Source of the DNA: an uncultured Acidimicrobiaceae bacterium
GTDB taxonomy: Bacteria > Actinomycetota > Acidimicrobiia > Acidimicrobiales > Bog-793
Direction of reading: 5' to 3'
Length of the DNA: 5,577 nucleotides
Assembly (NCBI GenBank): GCA_903907185.1
Contig: CAIVND010000158.1
Coordinates: 1-5,577 of the forward strand
Positions 1 to 5,460 of the stretch are shown here, piece after piece (positions within the stretch are counted from its first letter, which is position 1; each line of letters begins with the position of its first letter). The translations under genes and the position numbers were made by a program. The notes under the pieces are model-generated. The model ran no database searches and was not told the origin of the DNA. It was given only the letters and a program-made list of their open reading frames with translations.

Positions 1-1
1 G

Positions 2-706
2 ATCACCACGACCGTGACCCTCACGCTCGCGTGGCACGGGGCCGGAGTGCCCTGGCTGCTTCTTTCGCAGAGCTGGGGCGGCTTGCTTTCGGCCGCCATC
101 CTCTTCGGTTATTTTTACGTGCAGTACCGCCGCCGGCGGCGGGAAGGCGCCACGCGCCGCCTGCAGCGGATGAAGTTTCGCCCACGCGGATCGGACTGGG
201 GAAAAAAAGCGTGGTTCGCCTTGTTCCGCGATGCCTGGCCTTACGCGATCGCTTATGGCGTGATGGTGCTTTGGCACATTCCCCGTGTCTACGACTGGTC
301 ATCATCAAACCCATGGTCGATGAACTGGCTCATGGCGCCCAGCTTTGTATTGGCAGGTCTACTCTTTTGGCGCATCGTGCTGCCTTCACATCCGTCAGCG
401 CCGCGCGCCTCTCCTCCTATACAGTTAGCTGCCATCGCGGTAACCGGCCTCGAGATGCTCGTTCTTGCAATGTCCATGGCCATCTTCACAAAGGCACCGT
501 GGTACTCGATGAACGTCACGACCGATGGTCCCGTAGCGGCACTCAGGGATCAGCGATGGGCCGCCGGGATCCTGTGGGTCTGTGGAGATTTTTGGGCTGT
601 TCCTGCACTCGTTCTCATTGCGTACCGAGCTTACGGCGGCGGGAAAATGTCAGAGACTTTCGAGCGATCGCTTGGTCGCGTCTGGGAACCACATGATCCG
701 CTCTAA
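2..706 (+). CDS. CtaG-like cytochrome c oxidase assembly membrane protein (5' end outside window)
   Basis: The C-terminal part of a protein resembling the caa3-type CtaG family (copper delivery and assembly of haem-copper oxidases in the membrane). The frame is open to the left edge. A GTG at 14 could start it, but no ribosome site is visible in the 13 bases before it, so I treat the gene as truncated. Counting from that GTG (230 aa), hydrophobic segments lie at about 13-36, 73-88, 104-124, 136-159 and 182-204. An Arg-rich loop (39-63) follows the first. Family-like motifs are WHIPRVYDW (87-95), FVLAGLLFW (111-119) and DQRWAAGILW (179-188). The paired-histidine HMxxH motif of CtaG is not in the visible part; it may lie upstream. 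The segment before FVLAGLLFW reads MNWLMAPS, where I expect a His in this family. It ends 27 bases from a converging minus-strand gene, with no hairpin between. Family call fairly good; exact role inferred. Confidence 0.72.
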   Translation: MTTTVTLTLAWHGAGVPWLLLSQSWGGLLSAAILFGYFYVQYRRRRREGATRRLQRMKFRPRGSDWGKKAWFALFRDAWPYAIAYGVMVLWHIPRVYDWSSSNPWSMNWLMAPSFVLAGLLFWRIVLPSHPSAPRASPPIQLAAIAVTGLEMLVLAMSMAIFTKAPWYSMNVTTDGPVAALRDQRWAAGILWVCGDFWAVPALVLIAYRAYGGGKMSETFERSLGRVWEPHDPL

Positions 707-733
707 TTCCGTCACTTGGGTTAGACATCTAGC

Positions 734-1096
734 TTATTTTTCATCATCACCACTATTGTTGTTCTGCAGGTTGCGCAGATAACTCTGCCAAGCTTCAAGT
801 TCAACATCGGATTCCTTGGTCGGTAGATCAGAACTGGAGGTCCCTTGAGGACGTCGGTCATATCCGTTGAGCAGATTCCACCACATATAGAGGCCGAAAC
901 CAGCGAATAAGGGCCACTCAAAGACGTAGAGCCAACTAAAGGCATGACCGTCGAGCGCGCGTATGATTTCGAGACAAAACGCACTGATACAAAGGCTCAA
1001 ACCCGCAGCGAGAGTTAGGTGCAGACGTACTGCATCTGTCCCGGTGAGCCGAACGCGTTGATCTACTTGTCGTTGCTCAACCTCTTTGGGTGTCAT
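734..1096 (-). CDS. Small two-helix membrane protein of unknown function
   Basis: A 120-aa protein with a charged N-terminus (1-24), a hydrophobic helix at about 26-45, a second at about 54-76 carrying SWLYVFEWPLFAGFGLYMWW, and a polar, acidic C-terminal tail (80-120) ending in a possible short amphipathic helix (ELEAWQSYLRNL). I associate the FEWPLF/YMWW pattern with conserved actinobacterial membrane proteins of unknown function; no function is claimed. The start is taken as ATG at 1096 because a run of six G lies just upstream (1100-1105). A GTG at 1126 would add 10 residues but has no visible Shine-Dalgarno. It follows another mini-membrane gene (1449-1204) in the same direction after a 107-base gap holding nested inverted repeats, so cotranscription is possible but not shown. 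It converges on the CtaG-like gene. Confidence 0.75.
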   Translation of the reverse strand: MTPKEVEQRQVDQRVRLTGTDAVRLHLTLAAGLSLCISAFCLEIIRALDGHAFSWLYVFEWPLFAGFGLYMWWNLLNGYDRRPQGTSSSDLPTKESDVELEAWQSYLRNLQNNNSGDDEK

Positions 1097-1144
1097 AAAC
1101 CCCCCGTCTACTACCAGTTTGGTCACGCTTATGCGAACCCAATA

Positions 1145-1191
1145 CGTAAAGGAACCGAAGTGTTTGCTCGAGCGAGCAAAACGTCTTTACG
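1145..1191. repeat. Nested inverted repeats between two small membrane genes
   Basis: The outer arms CGTAAAG (1145-1151) and CTTTACG (1185-1191) are perfect complements. Inside them TTTGCTCG (1163-1170) and CGAGCAAA (1173-1180) form a second perfect pair with a 2-base centre. The arrangement is asymmetric: 11 bases lie between the arms on the left and 4 on the right. It begins 12 bases after the stop of the upstream minus-strand gene and ends about 50 bases before the next start. There is no T-run on either side, so it is not a standard intrinsic terminator. It could be an mRNA-processing or attenuation hairpin, or a protein-binding palindrome. Confidence 0.6.
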
Positions 1192-1203
1192 AGGAATCGT
1201 AAT

Positions 1204-1449
1204 TTACAAGTCCGATGGCCAATCTCTCATGAGATCAGACTTATAGAGCACAACAAATCCGAAGACCAAGGTATAAAAGATCGAGACCGCGACGACCAAA
1301 ATTACCTGTGAATAGGTAAAGATGGCAATGGCAACGAGAAAAAGATACAAGAAGGTGGCTGCTCTTCCTTGCCAAGTCAGTGGAGCAAGACCAATGAGAT
1401 TTTCCTTCTTTACAAACCAAAGCAGACGCTCGGACCGTTCGTGCTCCGT
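1204..1449 (-). CDS. Mini-membrane protein with apparent ACG start (or lost start codon)
   Basis: An unbroken minus-strand frame runs from just after a TAA (1467-1465) to TAA at 1204, 86 codons, with no ATG, GTG or TTG in its first 37 codons. The product is protein-like: a charged N-terminus (EHERSERLLWFVKKEN), then LAPLTWQGRAATFLYLF, then two hydrophobic helices of about 18-20 residues separated by YSQ, then a polar tail ending RDWPSDL. A strong Shine-Dalgarno, AAGAGGAG (1466-1459), lies 9 bases before ACG at 1449; one transition (ATG to ACG) explains the missing start. Starting there gives 81 aa. Alternatives are CTG 1458 (no spacing to the SD), ATC 1455, or a frameshift joining it to a short ATG frame opening at 1502. 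The WQG segment before the first helix recalls small bacterial membrane proteins, but I do not recognise a named family. It is either a gene with a rare start codon or a recently inactivated one. Confidence 0.62.
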   Translation of the reverse strand, partial: TEHERSERLLWFVKKENLIGLAPLTWQGRAATFLYLFLVAIAIFTYSQVILVVAVSIFYTLVFGFVVLYKSDLMRDWPSDL

Positions 1450-1458
1450 TTCGATCAG

Positions 1459-1466
1459 CTCCTCTT
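1459..1466 (-). promoter_or_regulatory. Strong Shine-Dalgarno (AAGAGGAG) of the mini-membrane gene
   Basis: AAGAGGAG on the minus strand is nearly a full anti-SD match. The only in-frame codon at good spacing (9 bases) is ACG at 1449-1447. It is the main reason to believe the following frame is, or recently was, translated from there. Confidence 0.6.
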
Positions 1467-1529
1467 AATTCTGCCGGGACGAGACCGTGGCGCCCTCAAC
1501 ATGCCGTCACCACTGACGAAATATTGAAC

Positions 1530-1559
1530 TCTGAATGCTTTTTGATGATGATATTCAGA
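1530..1559. repeat. 7-bp inverted repeat in the PRC-barrel 3' intergenic region
   Basis: TCTGAAT (1530-1536) and ATTCAGA (1553-1559) are perfect complements around a 16-base spacer containing five T and a GATGATGAT run. It lies in the 184-base gap between the PRC-barrel stop (1649) and the Shine-Dalgarno of the next gene. Function unknown; it may be one hairpin of a larger structured leader or trailer. Confidence 0.4.
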
Positions 1560-1563
1560 ATAC

Positions 1564-1609
1564 CCCGATTGTCCTCGTTCCAGAGATCTCCGAATACTTG
1601 TCAATCGGG
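1564..1609. repeat. 8-bp inverted repeat enclosing a GAGATCTC palindrome
   Basis: CCCGATTG (1564-1571) and CAATCGGG (1602-1609) are perfect complements 30 bases apart. The palindrome GAGATCTC sits between them at 1583-1590. A related AGATCTCT at 1642-1649 overlaps the end of the PRC-barrel gene and pairs with AGAGATCT at 1582-1589. The position, 40-85 bases after the PRC-barrel stop, suits a 3' structured element, but no T-run follows on the minus strand, so a classical terminator is not supported. Confidence 0.4.
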
Positions 1610-1648
1610 CTCAATGCCATCAATCAATCGACTGGGCGAACAGATCTC

Positions 1649-2284
1649 TCAATCGGCCTGGTGGTCGAAATCCACGGGCGGCAAATCCTGAACGTTGTCT
1701 TTCGAGATGTTGAGCCGAATTCCATCCTTGACAGCAATCACTGCACTGATCGGGATCGCCACTTCCTTTCTGCCCCAGAGATGACCCTCTTGAAGCACGA
1801 CATGTGTGACGCGGCGGTCGCGGGGATCGATGACTATCCCTTGGACTTTGCCGATTTCACCGTCAGTCGCGTGAACGTGTTCACCGCGGCGCACTGCAAC
1901 CTCGCCAAGGGGAATTGTGTCATGGGTAACGGGCTGTGCAGCGTTGCCCATGCCCATCATTCCCAGGCTGTAATACGGCCGATAGAGCACCTGTCCAGTC
2001 CCATAGGCGCCGTAGCCGTAACCTCCTGGCAGGAAATCCGTCTCTTCTGCCAAGTCGAGCTGGTCAAACTCTGCATTTGAGCATCGAACTTGGATCTCAC
2101 CGTTCACAATCTCTACAAGGTCGAGCGGCACGAGTCGGCCAAGCCCTTTACGGTGCTTTGGCTCAACCACGAGATGGGTGACAGCCTTCGCGACCGGGTC
2201 AACAACGACACGACTCACCTCGCCACAAATTCCATCACTACAGCTTGCGTCAGCTCCAATCGAAAATTGCATCGTCTCTGTCAT
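1649..2284 (-). CDS. Tandem PRC-barrel domain protein
   Basis: A 211-aa soluble protein with two PRC-barrel-like halves. The first spans about 5-85: DGICGEVSRVVVDP, then THLVVEP, then GRLVPLDLVE. The second spans about 122-200: DGEIGKVQGIVIDP, then THVVLQEG, then KEVAIPISAV. The two repeat the same order (DG-x-IG/CG, V-x-DP, THxVV, P-hydrophobic strand), so the gene looks internally duplicated. A Gly/Tyr/Met-rich linker (87-116, GGYGYGAYGTG and GMMGMGN) joins them. PRC barrels occur in RimM, photosynthetic reaction-centre H subunits and many stress or envelope-associated proteins; no specific partner can be named here. The frame stays open upstream to 2578, but ATG 2284 is the start: AGGAGG lies 6 bases before it and the PRC homology begins there. 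Gaps of 208 bases before and 184 after suggest its own transcript. Confidence 0.85.
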   Translation of the reverse strand: MTETMQFSIGADASCSDGICGEVSRVVVDPVAKAVTHLVVEPKHRKGLGRLVPLDLVEIVNGEIQVRCSNAEFDQLDLAEETDFLPGGYGYGAYGTGQVLYRPYYSLGMMGMGNAAQPVTHDTIPLGEVAVRRGEHVHATDGEIGKVQGIVIDPRDRRVTHVVLQEGHLWGRKEVAIPISAVIAVKDGIRLNISKDNVQDLPPVDFDHQAD

Positions 2285-2290
2285 CGTCGA

Positions 2291-2296
2291 CCTCCT
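2291..2296 (-). promoter_or_regulatory. AGGAGG ribosome binding site deciding the PRC-barrel start
   Basis: A perfect AGGAGG on the minus strand ends 6 bases before ATG 2284. It rules against the much longer reading that opens at 2578 and overlaps the upstream gene. Confidence 0.85.
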
Positions 2297-2333
2297 AGTT
2301 GGTATTCGCTCTCGAACAGTCGCGAGTGCTGAT

Positions 2334-2353
2334 GGCTTTAGATCTATAAAGCC
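2334..2353. repeat. 7-bp inverted repeat in the PRC-barrel leader
   Basis: GGCTTTA (2334-2340) and TAAAGCC (2347-2353) are perfect complements with a 6-base centre GATCTA. It lies about 50 bases upstream of the PRC-barrel ATG, in a 208-base region holding no other gene I can support. The minus strand reads TATAGA here, a possible -10 box, but I see no good -35 partner. It could be an operator or a leader hairpin. Confidence 0.4.
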
Positions 2354-2492
2354 CTCCATATCCCTTACATACCCACTCACCCTGAATGCATAACTCCCAG
2401 CGTGCTCGATCGATAACTCGAAGTCTTCGTCCGGAAATATCAGGGGCCCGCTAGCGATCGTTACTCTTTTCGAAGGGAGGCGCCGCGCTTTT

Positions 2493-2861
2493 TTAATGGG
2501 TCTCTTCACGACCCGATAAACCATCGCGATGCCAACACCCGCACGGCTTTTCTGCGAGCATCCGTTGCTGATCTTCAATTGAGTCGATCAGTGCGTTTTG
2601 GACAAAGCTGCCAGAGGCCAGAGAACGATCGAGTTCAGATGCATGGCGGTATCCTCTGCGCGACATCTCGACGACGAGCAGCTCGTGGCGAGAAAAGAGA
2701 GCATTCGTCTTGCCAACCCAACGAAGTGTCTCCGGATGACGAGAATATCCACCTTTTCCAGCGTGGATAGTCAGGATGTTCCAAAGCCCATGCAGCTCTC
2801 GATGCTCTCCAAGAAGGTGTTGGCGGCACAGCAATGATGGCTCGACATCCCAAACGCGCAC
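2493..2861 (-). CDS. Pyrimidine-dimer DNA glycosylase / endonuclease V-like protein
   Basis: A 122-aa protein resembling the T4 endonuclease V (DenV, Pyr_excise) family, which binds UV-induced cyclobutane dimers, cleaves the glycosylic bond and nicks the abasic site. QHLLGEHREL (14-23) matches T4 QHLMAEYREL, placing H15, E19, R21 and the catalytic Glu E22 opposite T4 H16, E20, R22 and E23. RWVGKTNALFSRHELLVVEMSRRGY (47-71 region) matches the T4 helix ending in ECLKRGF. With that one-residue offset, Met1-Arg2 align with T4 Thr2-Arg3. The start is GTG at 2861; the MRVWD opening is what I recall for the cellular branch of this family. No clear Shine-Dalgarno precedes it. The C-terminus is short and Cys-containing (C107, C109), unlike the aromatic tail of T4. 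It is separated by 245 bases from sulP and 208 from the PRC-barrel gene, so probably its own unit. Confidence 0.82.
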   Translation of the reverse strand: MRVWDVEPSLLCRQHLLGEHRELHGLWNILTIHAGKGGYSRHPETLRWVGKTNALFSRHELLVVEMSRRGYRHASELDRSLASGSFVQNALIDSIEDQQRMLAEKPCGCWHRDGLSGREETH

Positions 2862-3106
2862 TGGATAAAGCTATTCGAAAAGATCATCGGTCTTCTAGAG
2901 ACCAACCACTTGCCCTCAGATCTCACCAGAACTCTTGGCCCAATATCCGACAGAACCCGTTACGAAGGCATTGGCGTCAGTGCCAGTTTTAATCGTTCTG
3001 CCCATTGAGAAAGTGGTTGATTAGTCGGCCAATTTCCAATCGCAAACGCGATCTTGTTTTCAGCTGCTTCGAATCGCCGTGCTACCAGCGATCCTCTGCC
3101 GCGCCC
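2862..3106. other. Intergenic region between sulP and the glycosylase gene
   Basis: No convincing gene. Two short hairpins with the same arms, ATCGC/GCGAT, occur after the sulP stop (3073-3092 and 3039-3052); neither is followed by a T-run on the minus strand. A further inverted repeat, GGTCT (2889-2893) with AGACC (2899-2903), lies 28 bases before the glycosylase GTG and may be a leader hairpin or operator. The sulP frame stays open for 42 codons beyond its TAA, but this extension has no supporting start or homology. Confidence 0.45.
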
Positions 3107-4807
3107 TTATGCCTGAGCGAGGTGGGTGATTCGGTCAGCATGAACCCGCGCATGGGCAATCGCGAGTTCAAGATTGTCAAAGCTGTGATTGACATGAGCA
3201 AGTCGATCAATTGCACCGACTGCACCCAAGATTCGCATGAACTCTGGCCGGAGACCCTTGATCAAGACAGTGATCCCTCGACGCTCGAGATCTTCGATAA
3301 TTTCTCCAAGTGCAAGTGCGCCCGTGGCATCGAGACCATTCACGTTTGCAAGACGCAAGAGGACTACTCGAACATCACTCACTTCAGTAAAGGCTTGAAG
3401 AAACCGTTGGGTTGCTCCAAAAAACAACGTCCCATCAATTTTGTAGACCAAGATGTGCTGTGCAAGTAGATCGGATTCCGCATCTTCGGTTCTTCCAGTA
3501 GTGAGTCGCTCTGTGGTGATTTTGGTGCTGCGGGCAACGTGACGTAAAGCCATTGTGCCCGCGACAGCAATTCCGATCTCTATCGCCACAATGAGATTGG
3601 TTGCCACTGTTGCAACCGCTGTGGCGATCAAAACAAATCCATCTGATCGCGTCGAGTGAAGCACCGAAGTCACATTCAAGCGATTTACCATCCGAAACGA
3701 AGTAACCATGAGCACCGCAGCGAGCGAGGCAAGTGGAATTCGTCCGACAAGTGACGAAGCACCGAGCACAACAATAAGCAAGGTGAGCGAGTGCGCGACC
3801 GCTGACACTCGGGTACGAGCCCCAGCACGTGCATTCACCGCTGTTCTCGCTATCGCTCCAGTTGCCGGCATGCCACCCAGTAGAGATGACGCGATGTTGC
3901 CGAGACCTTGTCCCACAAGCTCTCGATCAAGATTGGCAGGAACGACGTCCGCCATTCCATCGGCAACTTTTGCTGACAACAAACTCTCAATGGAACTCAA
4001 TACCGCAACAGCCATCGCAGCCGATGCAAGTTCAGGAATCTGGCCAAGATGGGGAATCATCGGTAGGTGTAGGGCGTTCTTCAGTTTGCCTATTTCCGGT
4101 ACATTCCATCCACTTGCTCTCGCCAGAAGTGTCGATGCGATCACAGCGATTAGTGAAGCAGGTAATGAGCGGTGAAGTCGCGGAAGCCCGACCATCAGCA
4201 TCACCACAAGACCCACTAAGAGGAGTGGTTGCCAAAGAGCGGGAAGGTGCGAGTGCTCGATAGCGCGAAGCGACACGATTGCGGTACTCGTACCTTTTGG
4301 TTTTGGAACCCCCAAAGCGCCAGGAACCTGTTGGAGAAAGATGACTGCGGCAATTCCGACGGTGAACCCTTCGACCAGAGGCCAAGGTAGGTAGGCCACA
4401 GCACGGCCCAGGCGAACGATGCCTGCGACAGTTATCATGATGCCAGCCATGAGGCCAACCAGGTAGATACATCCCGGTCCATATCGAGCAACTACCGGTA
4501 CAAGAACGACAGCCATCGCGCCAGTTGGTCCCGATATTTGTAGACTCGACCCTCCGAATATTCCGGCGACGAACCCCGCAACGATCGCCGTAGTGAGTCC
4601 GACTGCGGCCCCGACTCCAGCGGTGATCGCAAATGCGAGAGCCAACGGGAGTGCGACAACTCCGACGGTCACGCCAGCGACAATGTCGCCCTTCCATGAA
4701 CTTCGCAGCTCGCCGTAGTCAGAGCGACTCGGCAATAAATCCCGGAGCAGAGACAACCTTTCTCGGAGACTGCACGTGATCTTGTCAACTTCCGGACCGA
4801 AACTCAA
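3107..4807 (-). CDS. SulP-family anion transporter with C-terminal STAS domain
   Basis: A 566-aa inner-membrane transporter of the SulP/SLC26 family (sulfate, bicarbonate, dicarboxylate or other anions; substrate not predictable here). Membrane domain about 40-425: family entry motif GDIVAGVTVGVVALP (40-54), SGPTGAMAVVL (92-102), IESLLSAKVADGM (273-285), DRELVGQGLGNI (294-305) and GGMPATGAIARTA (311-323) with RAGART following. The cytoplasmic STAS domain spans about 447-552, with the DATG loop (493-496) at the position of the conserved anti-sigma-antagonist-like site. Full family length, no frameshift. The start is TTG 4807, whose bases overlap the TGA stop of arsR (TTGA, 4807-4804), implying translational coupling; only a weak GGAA lies upstream. 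Promoter and control are therefore shared with arsR. No carbonic anhydrase or sulfur-assimilation gene adjoins it, so substrate evidence from context is absent. Confidence 0.93.
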   Translation of the reverse strand: MSFGPEVDKITCSLRERLSLLRDLLPSRSDYGELRSSWKGDIVAGVTVGVVALPLALAFAITAGVGAAVGLTTAIVAGFVAGIFGGSSLQISGPTGAMAVVLVPVVARYGPGCIYLVGLMAGIMITVAGIVRLGRAVAYLPWPLVEGFTVGIAAVIFLQQVPGALGVPKPKGTSTAIVSLRAIEHSHLPALWQPLLLVGLVVMLMVGLPRLHRSLPASLIAVIASTLLARASGWNVPEIGKLKNALHLPMIPHLGQIPELASAAMAVAVLSSIESLLSAKVADGMADVVPANLDRELVGQGLGNIASSLLGGMPATGAIARTAVNARAGARTRVSAVAHSLTLLIVVLGASSLVGRIPLASLAAVLMVTSFRMVNRLNVTSVLHSTRSDGFVLIATAVATVATNLIVAIEIGIAVAGTMALRHVARSTKITTERLTTGRTEDAESDLLAQHILVYKIDGTLFFGATQRFLQAFTEVSDVRVVLLRLANVNGLDATGALALGEIIEDLERRGITVLIKGLRPEFMRILGAVGAIDRLAHVNHSFDNLELAIAHARVHADRITHLAQA

Positions 4808-5172
4808 CGCTGTTCCAACGCGGATTGAAGATCGGAGAGATGATCTTGTCGCTCGCTCAGAGATTCCAAGAGCAATCGTTTTGCGGATATCAAGAGTTCA
4901 ACAAGGCGCGGACTTTTGATCGCGTAGAACACCGAGGACCCTTCTCGGCGAGTTGTCACTAGTCCGGCCCGACGAAGAACGCCAAGCTGTTGGGAAAGGT
5001 GGGACATCTCAATACCGACGAGGGCCTGAAGATTGCTCACTGTCTCTTCGCCTTCAATCAAGATCTCCAAGGATCGAATTCGAGCAGGGTGAGCTAGAGC
5101 TCGAAAGAGTTCCGCTTTGATCTGGGACAACGGAACGCTGAGTGAGCCAGGAGATGGTTCAGATGAGGTCAC
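4804..5172 (-). CDS. ArsR/SmtB-family winged-helix repressor, cysteine-free
   Basis: A 122-aa regulator. It has the ArsR entry motif ELFRALAHPARIRSLEIL (21-38), the helix-turn-helix at about 44-71 (SNLQALVGIEMSHLSQQLGVLRRAGLV region) and the beta wing REGSSVFYAI (76-85), then a C-terminal helix (88-120) likely used for dimerisation. The protein has no cysteine, so the As/Cd/Pb-type Cys sites and dithiol/persulfide sensing of BigR/SqrR type are excluded; an alpha5 zinc site is not evident either. The effector is unknown. The start is GTG 5172; no Shine-Dalgarno is visible, so it may be leaderless or coupled to upstream translation. Its stop overlaps the sulP start by four bases, so it most likely controls sulP and itself, through the palindrome at 5189-5201. 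A downstream TTG at residue 15 is possible but would trim the N-terminus close to the domain. Confidence 0.92.
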   Translation of the reverse strand: MTSSEPSPGSLSVPLSQIKAELFRALAHPARIRSLEILIEGEETVSNLQALVGIEMSHLSQQLGVLRRAGLVTTRREGSSVFYAIKSPRLVELLISAKRLLLESLSERQDHLSDLQSALEQR

Positions 5173-5188
5173 TTGATGACTTTATCAA

Positions 5189-5201
5189 TTAATCGAATTA
5201 A
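5189..5201. promoter_or_regulatory. Candidate ArsR operator palindrome
   Basis: TTAATCGAATTAA is a perfect palindrome with 5-bp arms and a 3-base centre, 16 bases upstream of the arsR GTG and just downstream of the proposed -10 box, so over the expected transcription start. AT-rich dyads at this place are typical for autorepressing ArsR proteins. Binding is inferred. Confidence 0.5.
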
Positions 5202-5228
5202 AAATATCGCGAGGTGCCCAATAGACAA
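5201..5228 (-). promoter_or_regulatory. Candidate promoter for arsR-sulP
   Basis: On the minus strand TTGTCT (5228-5223) and TATTTT (5206-5201) resemble -35 and -10 boxes with a 16-base spacer. Transcription would start near 5194, giving a leader of about 20 bases before the arsR GTG. The -10 box abuts the palindrome at 5189-5201. Confidence 0.45.
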
Positions 5229-5241
5229 GGATCTTGGTCCG

Positions 5242-5254
5242 AATATCAGATATT
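5242..5254. promoter_or_regulatory. Second palindrome upstream of the arsR promoter
   Basis: AATATCAGATATT is a perfect palindrome with 6-bp arms around one base, 13 bases beyond the proposed -35 box. It could be an upstream regulatory site for the arsR-sulP promoter or for another factor. It overlaps the left copy of the 9-bp direct repeat at 5251-5259. Confidence 0.4.
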
Positions 5255-5369
5255 GCGAATTGTGACCAGCCCCGTTTCTCACCGGATCCTTCTCCCCTGA
5301 CCCACCGCCGTACGCGGGGGACTCGGCCGGCAGGACCCATGTGAAAAACCTCATGCGGAGTATTGCGAA
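5251..5369. repeat. 9-bp direct repeats flanking a GC-rich 101-bp block
   Basis: TATTGCGAA occurs at 5251-5259 and again at 5361-5369. By hand count the 101 bases between are about 64% GC, against about 36% for 5181-5250. The block contains CGTACG and GCCGGC palindromes but I find no matching terminal inverted repeats. A 9-bp duplication around a compositionally foreign block is what a small or decayed mobile insertion would leave, but chance is not excluded. Confidence 0.4.
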
Positions 5370-5460
5370 GTAACAGTGTCCCTTGGGATGAAAATTGGAA
5401 GTATGGACAATTGGACTTCGACTACTTCAATCGATGATCGAAGATGCAAATTCCTGACAT
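5370..5460. other. Non-coding spacer before the insertion sequence
   Basis: I see no gene or strong signal. Imperfect short dyads (for example CTTC and GAAG around an ATCGATGATC core near 5423-5445) occur. Together with the promoter and GC-rich block, it makes 5173-5503 a roughly 330-base stretch without a supported gene. Confidence 0.4.

Noticed and set aside
31..696. Second plus-strand frame inside the CtaG-like gene
   Set aside because: It overlaps the CtaG-like frame completely; only the latter has membrane helices and family motifs.
1145..1191. Intrinsic terminator
   Set aside because: The stems are good but no T-run follows on either strand; kept as an unexplained inverted repeat instead.
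1535..2080. Plus-strand open frame of 181 codons
   Set aside because: It is mostly antisense to the PRC-barrel gene, with no ribosome site or recognisable motif; the minus-strand reading explains the codon pattern.
2285..2578. A 98-residue N-terminal extension of the PRC-barrel protein
   Set aside because: It overlaps the 3' end of the glycosylase gene, has no domain signal, and a perfect AGGAGG sits 6 bases before the internal ATG at 2284 where the PRC homology begins.
2980..3106. Readthrough extension of sulP by 42 codons beyond its TAA
   Set aside because: The STAS domain is complete before the TAA, and the extension has no recognised motif; an open stretch of this length is expected by chance.
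3005..4263. Several plus-strand open frames (3005-3469, 3708-4175, 3829-4263)
   Set aside because: They are antisense to the well-supported sulP gene over most or all of their length and their translations show low-complexity, non-protein-like composition.
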